DNA from: a virus
Length of the DNA: 20,967 nucleotides
IMG/VR virus record: IMGVR_UViG_3300037245_000723
Location: 1-20,967 of that record
Strand: one strand, 5' to 3'
Made by a program: the position numbers and the translations under genes. Below the pieces are notes generated by a model, which saw only the letters and a list, made by a program, of their open reading frames with translations, was not told the DNA's origin and made no database searches. Of the stretch, positions 8,229 through 16,242 are shown piece by piece (position 1 is the first letter of the stretch; each line of letters opens with the position of its first letter).

Positions 8229-8780
8229 CTATTTTATCCTTGGTTGTTCGTACCACTTGATGCCACCGAATAGTACTGTATTCTTCTCAAAAGCTGTGAA
8301 CTTAATTGTGTACGTAGTGTTCTGACGTAGTACCCAATAATCTGCTGGCCCAACAGGTTCCCCTTCTGGTGCAGCTATATCTGCCAGTATCTTTCCGTCT
8401 GTTGCGAAATCTGCATTAGAAGCTACTTCCGTGTCATACGTATTATCAATGTTTCTATTCATGTTCACAACTGGCACAATGTCACCATAAACAGGTACAA
8501 CATGTTCTGTTGGGCCTTCAAAGAACTGTAACCTTCCATCTTTACTACTTCCCATCCTATATCTTAGATGGGTCCACTCAGGGATATCAGCCGTGGTAAT
8601 TCTAAAATAGTACACTCCGTTCTTTGGTATCGGAGGTGTTGGCTGAAGTAACGCCACAAAAAGATTTCCTTCATTGATCAGGTGCTGTATTACATCCGTA
8701 TTGATTATACTTCCTGTATCACTGTCCAACCTTATAATACGTGAGGCACCTCTTACCGTGAGGCCTCTCATGTTACTCAT
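8229..8780 (-). CDS. Virion structural protein, FEGPT paralogue 1
   Basis: A 183-residue protein with a middle motif FFEGPTEHVVPVYGDIVPV followed by MNRNIDNTYDTEVAS, and a C-terminal strand ending in WYE. The same layout (fluid N-terminus, FEGPT, NRN, T-x-YxIKFT, WYE) occurs in the next gene upstream and in many phage virion proteins of unknown exact role, often linked to head decoration or fibres. ATG at 8780 is preferred over a TTG one codon earlier. The SD is weak for this operon (CGAG), so the start is less certain than its neighbours. Confidence 0.75.
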   Translation of the reverse strand: MSNMRGLTVRGASRIIRLDSDTGSIINTDVIQHLINEGNLFVALLQPTPPIPKNGVYYFRITTADIPEWTHLRYRMGSSKDGRLQFFEGPTEHVVPVYGDIVPVVNMNRNIDNTYDTEVASNADFATDGKILADIAAPEGEPVGPADYWVLRQNTTYTIKFTAFEKNTVLFGGIKWYEQPRIK

Positions 8781-8838
8781 CAAATTTACTCGTTTTCAGG
8801 ATGTCTTGTGATTCGTAATACCATCCCTGTCTTAGGGT

Positions 8839-9408
8839 TTATGCATCACTGTCTGTGTGTTCGTACCAATCAAATACTATCCATGCTGCTGTGGTGTTTG
8901 CATCTGGTGTGAACTTGATTATGTATGAAGTAGATTCGTTAAGTACAAACTCCTGTCTGGTTTCAGCACCACCACCTTGGATCGTGGCAGGATTCCCTGT
9001 TGTACCAAGACGTGCCTGATTTATCAGGGTACCGTCAGCAGCAACATCAGGGTCTTTCTTAACAAGGATTGTTGAAGAATTAGCTGTGACTCTATTCCTG
9101 TCTATAGCTGTTACAGTAGTACCAGGAACAGGCGAACCTTGTTCTGTTGGTCCCTCAAACATCTCAACAAGTCCGGCTTTGTCTACCCATATAGCAGCAG
9201 TGAAGTGTCCATGTTTATCTCCAGCAGGTGTAAGGATTCTCCAGTACTTAGGCGAAGCAGTGTCAATGTCTAAATCAACATCTGAAACTACGAAACCCCC
9301 GCCCTCATGAATCTCATGGTGAGGCTGACCGATTGTGATTAGTGCATTTGACAGGCTATCCATACGTAGCATCCTGGAAACGCCTGCTCTAATTAAAGCT
9401 TTTAACAT
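8839..9408 (-). CDS. Virion structural protein, FEGPT paralogue 2
   Basis: A 189-residue paralogue of the following gene. Shared elements in order: an N-terminal SRMLRMDS segment (matching SRIIRLDS), MFEGPTEQGSPVPGTTVTAI followed by DRNRV, a DGTL segment, STSYIIKFTPDANTT and a final DWYEH. SD AGGAGACACAA sits directly before ATG 9408. The family is widespread in phage structural modules, but the exact virion location is not known to me. The duplication implies either two related virion positions or diversification of a surface-exposed protein. Confidence 0.8.
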   Translation of the reverse strand: MLKALIRAGVSRMLRMDSLSNALITIGQPHHEIHEGGGFVVSDVDLDIDTASPKYWRILTPAGDKHGHFTAAIWVDKAGLVEMFEGPTEQGSPVPGTTVTAIDRNRVTANSSTILVKKDPDVAADGTLINQARLGTTGNPATIQGGGAETRQEFVLNESTSYIIKFTPDANTTAAWIVFDWYEHTDSDA

Positions 9409-9421
9409 TTGTGTCTCCTAA

Positions 9422-9447
9422 GAAAAGGCAGGGAGGGGTTACCTCCC
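9422..9447 (-). terminator. Terminator hairpin between fibre-like gene and FEGPT gene
   Basis: On the minus strand GGGAGG-TAACC-CCTCCC is followed by TGCCTTTTCTT. It lies just after the stop of the 9459-10163 gene and just before the SD of the next. The T-tract is interrupted, so read-through is likely. Confidence 0.55.
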
Positions 9448-9458
9448 CACCGTATAGA

Positions 9459-10163
9459 TTAAGCTAAGATTGCTCTGCCGTAAAGTGTGATCACGAACTG
9501 TCCTGCTGTGTACACACCGTCAGTTGCTGCTGCATCACCTTCTGTAAGGTAGATGAAGTCTGTAGTAGCAAAAGATGGGTCGATGTTCACAAGCTTAAGG
9601 CCTGCTGCTGAAAAGACGCCATCACTGTTAAACAGATAATCATTGGAAACTGCTTCGTCATAGTCAATGGTACCTGCTGAGTTCATCGTGAGGTTGATGT
9701 CAACCGTTGCTGAACCTGAGCCTGCTGGAATTTCAACACATTCCATAGTGACTTCGGTTATGATTCCGTTCTTTGCTGTGGTCATCTCATAAATGTAAGC
9801 AGGGACGGTACCAGTACCAATAGCATCGTCAGCATTACCACCTTTACAACCAAGGCCCGTAATGTCAACTTCAATTGTGGTGATGATCACGCCATTCTCA
9901 GTTCTCTTGTAGGCCCGATTGATTCCACCAACGCCCACAGAACCTGCACCTTGACCGCCCACTTCTAACACTCCCAATGAAGAGGCACCTGCTATGTTAC
10001 CTGTGACGTTTCCTGTCACTGCACCAGTGACTGCACCAGTAAAGCTTGTACCAACTAATGTTCCCATGTTGATACTACCGTCCTGAATTTTATCAAGCAA
10101 CTTTCTCATCGGGTTTGCAATACCCGAAGGTAACATTCTTAGATAAGCATTCTTATTTGCCAT
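9459..10163 (-). CDS. Fibre-like structural protein with GAVTGNVTG shaft
   Basis: A 234-residue protein. Residues 1-25 (MANKNAYLRMLPSGIANPMR and KLLDK) match the N-terminus of the 707-residue fibre gene, probably a shared virion-attachment segment. Residues 40-60 are a GAVTGAVTGNVTGNIAG repeat, typical of phage fibre shafts. The C-terminal half is beta-rich and ends with GQFVITLYGRAILA. ATG at 10163 is chosen because AAAGGAGAACAACC precedes it. Likely a short fibre or decoration protein. No enzymatic motif is seen. Confidence 0.75.
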   Translation of the reverse strand: MANKNAYLRMLPSGIANPMRKLLDKIQDGSINMGTLVGTSFTGAVTGAVTGNVTGNIAGASSLGVLEVGGQGAGSVGVGGINRAYKRTENGVIITTIEVDITGLGCKGGNADDAIGTGTVPAYIYEMTTAKNGIITEVTMECVEIPAGSGSATVDINLTMNSAGTIDYDEAVSNDYLFNSDGVFSAAGLKLVNIDPSFATTDFIYLTEGDAAATDGVYTAGQFVITLYGRAILA

Positions 10164-10290
10164 GGTTGTTCTCCTTTTTTTATGCATCCTGAGTGCCAGT
10201 TGAGAAGGGGAGTGGAAAGTCTCCCGTTTGAATGAGCAGCTACTCTACTTCATTATCTCCAACTGTTGGACGTAGTGTCCAGTGTACCTC
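10164..10290 (-). promoter_or_regulatory. Leader region with hairpins upstream of the short fibre gene
   Basis: This gap holds a hairpin GGAC-ACTAC-GTCC close to an 11-base near-palindrome CCAACAGTTGG, and a second hairpin GGGAG-ACTTTCCA-CTCCC. The second is followed by CTTCTC rather than a clear T-run, so it is a weak terminator or a processing site. A strong SD follows. No sigma-70 promoter stands out. Confidence 0.4.
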
Positions 10291-10662
10291 TTACTTTTTA
10301 GGTTTCTTCACAGCCTTAAGAGGCTTCTTATCTTTTGTCTCCTCATCTTTGTTCTCAATGAACATCTCATAAAGGGTGATGTGTTCCTCTTTGAGTTTAT
10401 CTCCCTTGTTCATCTTATTTAAAATCTTCACGATCTCTGCCGTCACGATCTCGCCAATCTCAACCGTCTTTATGATCTTTGCGTCTGCTTCTTTGTCCCA
10501 AACAGTCATCCCGTTCAAATCCTTGAACTTGAGTTTCTTATGTTCGTTGTCACTGAACGATAAGTCTTCTTTCACTGACCTGATCAACTTCAACATAAGG
10601 AAGTTCGTCTCTGTTGGTAACAATCCGAGTAGGATCACTCTGTCTAATACTGATAATTTCAT
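10291..10662 (-). CDS. Conserved-looking hypothetical protein, 123 residues
   Basis: A charged protein starting MKLSVLDRVILLGLLPTETN and ending in a Lys-rich tail (KAVKKPKK). The N-terminal KLSVLDR-x-LLGLLPTE pattern with SFSDNEHKKL resembles small phage proteins of unknown function that I have seen near tail genes. Predicted all-helical apart from a central strand. SD GGAGGGAAAGAGA directly precedes ATG 10662. Soluble, with no signal peptide. A role in tail assembly or in modulating the host is possible but unproven. Confidence 0.75.
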   Translation of the reverse strand: MKLSVLDRVILLGLLPTETNFLMLKLIRSVKEDLSFSDNEHKKLKFKDLNGMTVWDKEADAKIIKTVEIGEIVTAEIVKILNKMNKGDKLKEEHITLYEMFIENKDEETKDKKPLKAVKKPKK

Positions 10663-10690
10663 TCTCTTTCCCTCCGTTTAAGGTTTATGT

Positions 10691-11398
10691 TTATGCTACT
10701 CCTAAATATCCATAGTCGGATGTTCCACCTGTTTGCTCCATGATGACATCATCACTTACATTAGCAAACTGTAAAATTGAATCATCACCTGGATTTAAAA
10801 TTTCGAGTGCTTGTATTCTCACTGAAATGTCTGTTGACGAATTAGCATCACCCATGAACACGGCAAGGCAACAATCAGTTAAGCTCCCACCTGATAGGTC
10901 AAGAGGTCCGTAAGTAGTGTTCACATCAAATGGAGCACCTTGATCGTCTATTGTATCAAGTAGGCCATTACCAGCACTGCCCACCCAAAAATTGTCGCTG
11001 TTCGCTATATTCCAATCACCATTAACTGTTCTATCATATGCCCCATCAACTACTACGCACTTATATGTCTGTACTTGAAATGACGTAGCTCCGTCCCATT
11101 CAATTCGTATCTTCTTTCCATCAAGATAAGCTCTTGTGAAGTTGGCGAAGAAAATTGCCTCTCCAAGACTTGCTGTTGTGGAGACACCTTGTACTTCCGA
11201 TGCACCCGACTTTGAAAATGTCATAGCCGGAAATAAGGCAACGTACCTTTGTCTTTCTCTAAGGTATAAAGTGAAAGGTGTTGGTTCTGGTGCTGGAGCA
11301 TCTGCACCATAAATATTTGCTATGTTAGCAATGTCCACGCCACTTACTTTAGCAATGTTGGCAATATCCACTGTGCTTATTTTTGAGATGTCTGCCAT
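10691..11398 (-). CDS. Structural protein with N-terminal KI-x-GV repeats
   Basis: A 235-residue protein. Its first 32 residues carry repeats of the form I-x-K(I/V)-x-(T/G)-V-D-I-A-N-I (for example ISKISTVDIANIAKVSGVDI). A short proline-rich linker APAPEPTPF follows, then a beta-rich domain of about 190 residues. ATG overlaps the upstream stop by one base (TAATG), so translation is strictly coupled. The upstream protein ends with the same repeat type. Probably a tail or fibre component; the repeat may be the contact between the two products. The beta-rich domain is not one I can name. Confidence 0.75.
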   Translation of the reverse strand: MADISKISTVDIANIAKVSGVDIANIANIYGADAPAPEPTPFTLYLRERQRYVALFPAMTFSKSGASEVQGVSTTASLGEAIFFANFTRAYLDGKKIRIEWDGATSFQVQTYKCVVVDGAYDRTVNGDWNIANSDNFWVGSAGNGLLDTIDDQGAPFDVNTTYGPLDLSGGSLTDCCLAVFMGDANSSTDISVRIQALEILNPGDDSILQFANVSDDVIMEQTGGTSDYGYLGVA

Positions 11399-12102
11399 TA
11401 TGCCACTCCATTTATCTTTGCAATGGTTGCAATGTCAACTGTATTAATCAAACTGACGTTAGCTTTGTCAATGCCTGCTATTTTCGAAACATTTGCCGGA
11501 CCAGATGCTAAGGGAACAGCTATGTCCAGGTTCTGAAAGAACCCATCTATAGTTCCTGAAGCTGCGTCCTCCATTGATGCTGTGTAAATATATCTGTAAT
11601 CAATTTTGGTATCTGGATCACATATTACTACATCAATAACGGCTCCAGTATGACTTCCAGTTCGTATGGTTAATGTGTATCTACCATTGGCCCCTATAGT
11701 TTCATCCCTGTTAAAGGTACAGTAGTATGTAACACCATAAGATAGTGCTACTGAGCCGTTGGCGTCTCTTTGGCTCCCATTTCTCCAAGCTGACAAAACC
11801 ATAGTAGGTGTTGTTGTAATCTGTATTCTTACACAATCATCTGTTGTTGCTATAAAATCAGAATGACCAATAATATTGGCTAATATAAACATACCAGGAA
11901 CTTTGCCAACACCTACTTTATTAGAAAACTGACACTCAAACTGCATGTTTACATCGTCTGAGAAATTATCAATGCCGAAGTCATCGTAAGCATAACTGTC
12001 AGAAGCTCTTGCCAATGTTACCCATGAGATTTGGGTTGCTCCAAGTGTGATATCATTACCTGGATCTACCTCAGTCCAGGCTGCTAAATTTTGAAAGGCC
12101 AT
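11398..12102 (-). CDS. LamG/concanavalin-like structural protein with C-terminal repeats
   Basis: A 234-residue protein. Residues 1-195 look like a jellyroll of the LamG/concanavalin type: WVTLARAS, YAYDDFGIDNFSDDVNMQFE, then alternating strands, and GTIDGFFQNLDIAVP. Such folds often bind glycans on the host surface. The last 36 residues carry KIAGIDKAN and VDIATIAKINGVA repeats that match the start of the next gene. SD AAAGGATATATT precedes ATG 12102. Likely a virion surface protein. Fold assignment is by pattern and should be treated as moderate. Confidence 0.75.
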   Translation of the reverse strand: MAFQNLAAWTEVDPGNDITLGATQISWVTLARASDSYAYDDFGIDNFSDDVNMQFECQFSNKVGVGKVPGMFILANIIGHSDFIATTDDCVRIQITTTPTMVLSAWRNGSQRDANGSVALSYGVTYYCTFNRDETIGANGRYTLTIRTGSHTGAVIDVVICDPDTKIDYRYIYTASMEDAASGTIDGFFQNLDIAVPLASGPANVSKIAGIDKANVSLINTVDIATIAKINGVA

Positions 12103-12113
12103 AATATATCCTT

Positions 12114-14237
12114 TTAAGCTATTTCAATTAACGTTAGATCTGGATCAAACCAGATAGTGTCGTCAGTAAGTGCATAACCAACCACCTGAACCTGATCACC
12201 AGAACCGGATGGGGCAGTTTCCGTAAACCCACCTGCTGCAACATCCACATAAATTGTTACACCAGGAGCAGACCAATCCCAAACGTCATGGGTAAACATT
12301 CCACGAATGAGTAATACCTTTTCCGTTGAAGCTTCATAATCCTCACCTGCTATAGCAACACATGGCATGGATGCAGCAGCATCAGCATCACTGTGTTCGT
12401 AGTTACCGTCTGCTGCAAGGAACAAACCTTCGCCAGCAATAGCAGCAGCCGTGTCAATAATTCTTTCGATGATGTCACCCTGATATTTTCCATCTACACT
12501 GGATGGACCTTCAAACAATCTCCAATCAACCATAAAGTTTGTGCTGTTAACTTCCAGTTGAGTCTTTGAAGGATTGTACTTAAGCATGGTAGTGTTTCCC
12601 GTTGGGCCGAACATGAAGTTGTCTTCGTCTATCTGCATCTTATACTCGTCAACGCCAAAGCCTGCCCTGTAACTGGTAGGAACTTGGAAAGTAATTATTC
12701 CACCTGTGTCATCATCATCGGCTGCAAAGACAACCTGACCTATACCACCTGCTGCATTGTCAAGACCAAAGGTAACTGTACCTCCTGGTGTAATGAATGA
12801 CCAATTATTACTACCGTCATTCACGAAGGAATGGTCAGAGCCTGCATGTAAACTCATCACGGCCCCTTCAACTTCAATTTCAAAAGTGTTTGCAGAATAA
12901 CCAACATCTGCTGAGGCGTAGAAGACAACCTTACCACCTTGCTGTGATGTTGGGGCTGCACCCCAAAGGTTGAGTTGACCATATCTTCCAGCAGATTCTT
13001 GTATACCAATGTCTACCAGGCCCTGTGGGATCTTTACGACTTCTGCACCAAGGACATCAGTTTCAACACCAGTAGTGAACACACCGAAAGTTGCACCTGC
13101 ACCTGTAGCAGCCGAACCATCAACGTGAAAACCATAAGCTGCTGTATCAATGTCACCTTCAAAAGTAACCTTAGTACCATAAGCTGTACCTAACGTTCCA
13201 CCGAAGTTTGCAATGTAGAAATTTACACCATAAGCAGTTGTAGTGGTTCCACCATCAACAAAAAGCTGGCCCTCAAAACAATAGTTGTCAGTAACTGTTC
13301 CGGCAGCTTGGTTCGTAAAAGCAAACACAACGTTGTTATATGCATATGTTCCAGCCGTTATGATTGATCTAAAGACTCCACCCGATTGATTCATAAGGTG
13401 ACCACTGTTAACAATATTACCAGTGACATCTTGATAGAAGCCCACAACAGACGTGTTGGCTGTAAGTGTTCCTGTTGTGTTCAGGTCTTGCTCAAAGCCG
13501 TACTGATCTATTGAACCTAAATCAAAGGTATGTGTTTGGGCAACAACGTCACCTAATTCCAGAATATTAAAAATCTTAAGACCGTCTGCATCTCTGAAAC
13601 GCCACTTAGGAGATTCGGCACCGTCATAGATAAAAGAAGTTAAGTCTACATCAGGTCCAATATCAAGTGAAGCTTCGCCTACTCTGATCCTGAAATAGTC
13701 AATCGTACCGTCAGAACCTGGATCAGTGAACATCTTAATCGATCCACCGCCCTCTTCGTTTTTAGCATGGAGGACAATGTCACCTCCTATAGAGTCTACT
13801 ACACCGACCGACAATGTTCCACCTGGAACTGACAAAGTTGATGCTACAACAGAACCTGCTGTGACAACTGAGTTTGCAATGTCAGCACCAGAGTTAACGA
13901 TTACTGCTGTATCGACTGCAAGAACATTACCTGTTAAGGCACCAGCTACTGAGCCAGTAAAACTTGCTGTGATCATTCCTGTAGTGGAGTTGTAAAGCAA
14001 CCCACCATCTGTTTTTACTGCCATGTCACCTGTAGCAGAGTCGAATAGTGCTATAAAGGACGTAGCATCTGTGCTGTCCACTACTGTCACTGTTGCTGCT
14101 AAGGTTGCTGTGTCAGCATTACCTACGATGTCACCTTCTATGTCATTGATCAGTGTGGCCCCACTCTTAAACAGTTTCCACAAAGGGACTCTGATTGCAA
14201 GTGGTAATTGATTGAGATAACTTTTTCTGTTTGCCAT
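12114..14237 (-). CDS. Long fibre-like virion protein
   Basis: The second-longest protein here (707 residues). The N-terminus MANRKSYLNQLPLAIRVPLW matches the short fibre gene. The middle has glycine- and threonine-rich repetitive strands such as TTAYGVNFYIANFGGTLGTA and AYGTKVTFEGDIDTAAYGFH, typical of elongated trimeric fibres. Residues from about 600 to the end (AGEGLFLAADGNYEHSDADA then LLIRGMF, VVGYAL, IWFDPDLTLIEIA) match a common C-terminal phage fibre/decoration domain. SD GGAGAAG overlaps the end of the upstream gene. A tail or head fibre is the best reading. Confidence 0.85.
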   Translation of the reverse strand: MANRKSYLNQLPLAIRVPLWKLFKSGATLINDIEGDIVGNADTATLAATVTVVDSTDATSFIALFDSATGDMAVKTDGGLLYNSTTGMITASFTGSVAGALTGNVLAVDTAVIVNSGADIANSVVTAGSVVASTLSVPGGTLSVGVVDSIGGDIVLHAKNEEGGGSIKMFTDPGSDGTIDYFRIRVGEASLDIGPDVDLTSFIYDGAESPKWRFRDADGLKIFNILELGDVVAQTHTFDLGSIDQYGFEQDLNTTGTLTANTSVVGFYQDVTGNIVNSGHLMNQSGGVFRSIITAGTYAYNNVVFAFTNQAAGTVTDNYCFEGQLFVDGGTTTTAYGVNFYIANFGGTLGTAYGTKVTFEGDIDTAAYGFHVDGSAATGAGATFGVFTTGVETDVLGAEVVKIPQGLVDIGIQESAGRYGQLNLWGAAPTSQQGGKVVFYASADVGYSANTFEIEVEGAVMSLHAGSDHSFVNDGSNNWSFITPGGTVTFGLDNAAGGIGQVVFAADDDDTGGIITFQVPTSYRAGFGVDEYKMQIDEDNFMFGPTGNTTMLKYNPSKTQLEVNSTNFMVDWRLFEGPSSVDGKYQGDIIERIIDTAAAIAGEGLFLAADGNYEHSDADAAASMPCVAIAGEDYEASTEKVLLIRGMFTHDVWDWSAPGVTIYVDVAAGGFTETAPSGSGDQVQVVGYALTDDTIWFDPDLTLIEIA

Positions 14238-14238
14238 T

Positions 14239-15084
14239 TTACTTCTCCGTTAACCCCTCCTGGTTGTCGGCTACGACTGCCCTTGACCCTCCGTTCATTT
14301 CCTTGTCGAGTAGTTCCTTTATTTCATCATCGGACATATCATGGTAAGTCACACATGGCGGTGCCAATGGTTCACCGTCTGTATATTTGAGTACTGTTGG
14401 ATCTCCAATGGCCCAAGCACGTTTCATCCAATCTCTCATGACTTTAATTTTCATAAGCTCAGATTGTTCCTTGTCGTACACAACCATGTAACAGCCCTCT
14501 TCGATTTCGTTCTCCCACCACTTTGACATCTCTGTTTCTTCGTACTTAGTAGTGTCACCGTGGTTCATTTCCAATTCGGTACAGCCACGTTTCAAAGTAA
14601 CCGAAACGTCCGGTCCAAGATAACCGTCTACCATCTGCCGTACTTCCTTGTACCTGTCTAAGCCTTGCTGCAACCCACGACAGTAGAAGTACCCACCGTA
14701 GGACCCATTGACGTAGTCCCTGTCCTCTGTGCCACACTTGCAGTAGCACTCAGGGTCTGCCTGTACCATCATCTGTTGCATCACGTTCAGCTTGAATAAT
14801 TCTTCGAAGCTGTTGGGCCTTACTACTACCTTATAGCAGGCCATGCATTTGGAATGTACAAACCCGAATAGGTCTGCAATGTTTCTCCACCAAGTACAAT
14901 GGTAATTGATAGGGTTGTTTGTGTACATCCACGGACAGTCTACTTCAACGCTCATGTCACCCTTGAACTCTGAGGTACTCCAAATCTTTCCATCGGAGTG
15001 GTTCACCATGTAACTACCATCTTTAATCAGTGGCTTGAAAACAGTTACGATATCTTTTGCACAAATGTTTTTATGTAGGGACAT
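14239..15084 (-). CDS. Cysteine-rich hypothetical protein
   Basis: A 281-residue soluble protein with twelve cysteines, including CMAC (80-83) and CYCKC (113-117), plus Cys50 and Cys63 flanking a conserved-looking NNPINYHCTWWRN. The spacing suggests metal or Fe-S binding. It does not match the CxxxCxxC of radical SAM enzymes. ATG at 15084 is chosen because GGAGG lies eight bases upstream; it overlaps the previous gene by 14 bases. Its stop is one base before the long fibre gene's ATG. A cytoplasmic enzyme or chaperone for fibre genes is conceivable, but I do not recognise the family. Confidence 0.75.
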   Translation of the reverse strand: MSLHKNICAKDIVTVFKPLIKDGSYMVNHSDGKIWSTSEFKGDMSVEVDCPWMYTNNPINYHCTWWRNIADLFGFVHSKCMACYKVVVRPNSFEELFKLNVMQQMMVQADPECYCKCGTEDRDYVNGSYGGYFYCRGLQQGLDRYKEVRQMVDGYLGPDVSVTLKRGCTELEMNHGDTTKYEETEMSKWWENEIEEGCYMVVYDKEQSELMKIKVMRDWMKRAWAIGDPTVLKYTDGEPLAPPCVTYHDMSDDEIKELLDKEMNGGSRAVVADNQEGLTEK

Positions 15085-15295
15085 TACACTGTCCTCCACA
15101 CGTTATAATGGTCTTGTCAGTGTAGTCAGGCTGTGGAGTATAATAGATAGGTGGGTAATAGTAGGTTTGTGTCATTGGTGCTACACAATCGTCATGCTTG
15201 TCGTTCCATTCTTTGACCAAGGCTGTAACATCTGATGCCCACTGGCTGTCAAAGACTGCACTACAACCACATTTACAAGTTAGTTCAATTTTCAT
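15071..15295 (-). CDS. Small CKCGC zinc-finger-like protein
   Basis: A 74-residue protein starting MKIELTCKCGCSAVFDS. CKCGC at residues 7-11 and a later H-x3-C (HDDC) could bind one zinc ion, a layout seen in small phage zinc-ribbon proteins. The C-terminal half is Tyr/Pro rich (YYYPPIYYTPQPDY) with a last CGGQC. SD GGAGGGAAT is directly before ATG 15295; an upstream in-frame start would overlap the preceding gene and lacks an SD. It overlaps the next cysteine-rich gene by 14 bases, implying coupled expression. Confidence 0.75.
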   Translation of the reverse strand: MKIELTCKCGCSAVFDSQWASDVTALVKEWNDKHDDCVAPMTQTYYYPPIYYTPQPDYTDKTIITCGGQCNVPT

Positions 15296-15312
15296 ATTCC
15301 CTCCAGAATAAA

Positions 15313-15343
15313 GAAATGGCAAAGGGGATTTCTCCCCTATGCC
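15313..15343 (-). terminator. Terminator after the 15358 gene
   Basis: On the minus strand GGCATAGGGGA and TCCCCTTTGCC form a stem around a short AGAAA-type loop, followed by ATTTCTTTATT. It lies 15 bases after the stop codon of the gene at 15358-16098 and just before the SD of the next gene. Confidence 0.6.
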
Positions 15344-15357
15344 ATGGTTAAACGTTT

Positions 15358-16098
15358 TTAATTGGAATCCCAATTGTCGGACATTGGCAGAAGACCACCT
15401 GTCAACTGCATGAACGTGTCAGTAATACTTGCTGCACTGAGAAGAGTAGTTCCCACAACGAACGGAGAAGCTGACGCATTCTTAATGTGCAATATCCCAA
15501 CCGGACAATATGTCTTGGGATCAACTTGAGGCATCTCAAACCTTGCTCCAGTTGTAGTAAGGACTTCGTCACCAGCGATCCAAACTGAAAGCTGACCATC
15601 TTCCATCGCTGTCACTACAAACCATTGGTCGGTTAGAGTAGTGATGGATTTGCCGGAAGCATTGACTGCTGCATGTGGTGCAACTTCCCAAAAGCCAGCC
15701 CATGAGCCTGACTTAAAAGGTTCATTACCTGGAACTTCAGGGGTCTGATTTGCATCAGTCACGGAAGTATGGGCCAGGGTACATCTGATTCTCTTACTCT
15801 TATGCCAACGAATGTCGTTGTAGACATAAGCTGTGGCACCTGCCCACGCTGTCTTTGTAACTTCGGTTGTGTCTGCACTGATATCAATTTCGTCAGCAGC
15901 AGCCACGATAGGTTGACCATTGATTACCATGTTCTTCCCACCAGTGGATTTAACATCGGACGCTGTAGAACCAATTGCCACAACTTGTGACTCTGTGTTA
16001 AATGTATTCATATATCCAACCAGTTCTTGCTGAGGCTTAAAGCTAAACTTATTTTGGATCTGTGTTATATCTCTTGTAGTTACTAAACTGTCACTCAT
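15358..16098 (-). CDS. Structural protein with CBM-like core, paralogue 1
   Basis: A 246-residue protein clearly paralogous, end to end, to the gene at 16243-16992. Both start SLVT-x-R-x-I-x-QI-x-x-KF and share NGQPIVA, VTKTAWAGATAY, DIRW, CTLAHTSVT, FEMPQVD and DTF(M/I)QLTGGL. The core WAGATAYVYNDIRW then CTLAHTS resembles small carbohydrate-binding modules of the CBM5/12 type, so binding of surface glycans is a reasonable inference. SD AAAGGAGATTCAA precedes ATG 16098. Likely a surface-exposed head or tail protein. Confidence 0.8.
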   Translation of the reverse strand: MSDSLVTTRDITQIQNKFSFKPQQELVGYMNTFNTESQVVAIGSTASDVKSTGGKNMVINGQPIVAAADEIDISADTTEVTKTAWAGATAYVYNDIRWHKSKRIRCTLAHTSVTDANQTPEVPGNEPFKSGSWAGFWEVAPHAAVNASGKSITTLTDQWFVVTAMEDGQLSVWIAGDEVLTTTGARFEMPQVDPKTYCPVGILHIKNASASPFVVGTTLLSAASITDTFMQLTGGLLPMSDNWDSN

Positions 16099-16190
16099 TT
16101 GAATCTCCTTTATGGTCCAACGGGTAACCGAAAAGCCCCGTTAATATTCTACTCACGTACAACATTCGGTTGTCAGTTATGATGTGAGGT
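16099..16190 (-). promoter_or_regulatory. Two-hairpin leader upstream of paralogue 1
   Basis: On the minus strand: a stem CTCAC/GTGAG (16184-16188 with 16052-type partner at 16152-16156) enclosing ACAAC/GTTGT (16069-type arms at 16169-16173 and 16159-16163) and the sequence CTGACAACC. It is followed by AACGGG/CCCGTT (16137-16142 with 16119-16124), and then the SD. Arms are 5-6 bp. The same layout, with changed base pairs, precedes paralogue 2, so the structure looks conserved. Its function is unknown; options are processing, attenuation or translational control. Confidence 0.5.
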
Positions 16191-16202
16191 TCCCTCCCCC
16201 AA

Positions 16203-16234
16203 ATCAAAAATAGCAGGGAGATTTCTCCCCCTGC
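16203..16234 (-). terminator. Terminator after the 16243 gene
   Basis: On the minus strand GCAGGGGGAG-AAAT-CTCCCTGC, with two extra G in the left arm, is followed by TATTTTTGATTT. It starts eight bases after the stop codon of paralogue 2. This is the cleanest intrinsic terminator in the window. Confidence 0.7.
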
Positions 16235-16242
16235 AATTAGTT

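Noticed and set aside
8480-8491. Third copy of the SP6-like TTTATGGTGACA element
   Set aside because: It lies inside a gene, where it encodes a Tyr-Gly-Asp segment, and lacks flanking promoter-like bases; probably chance.
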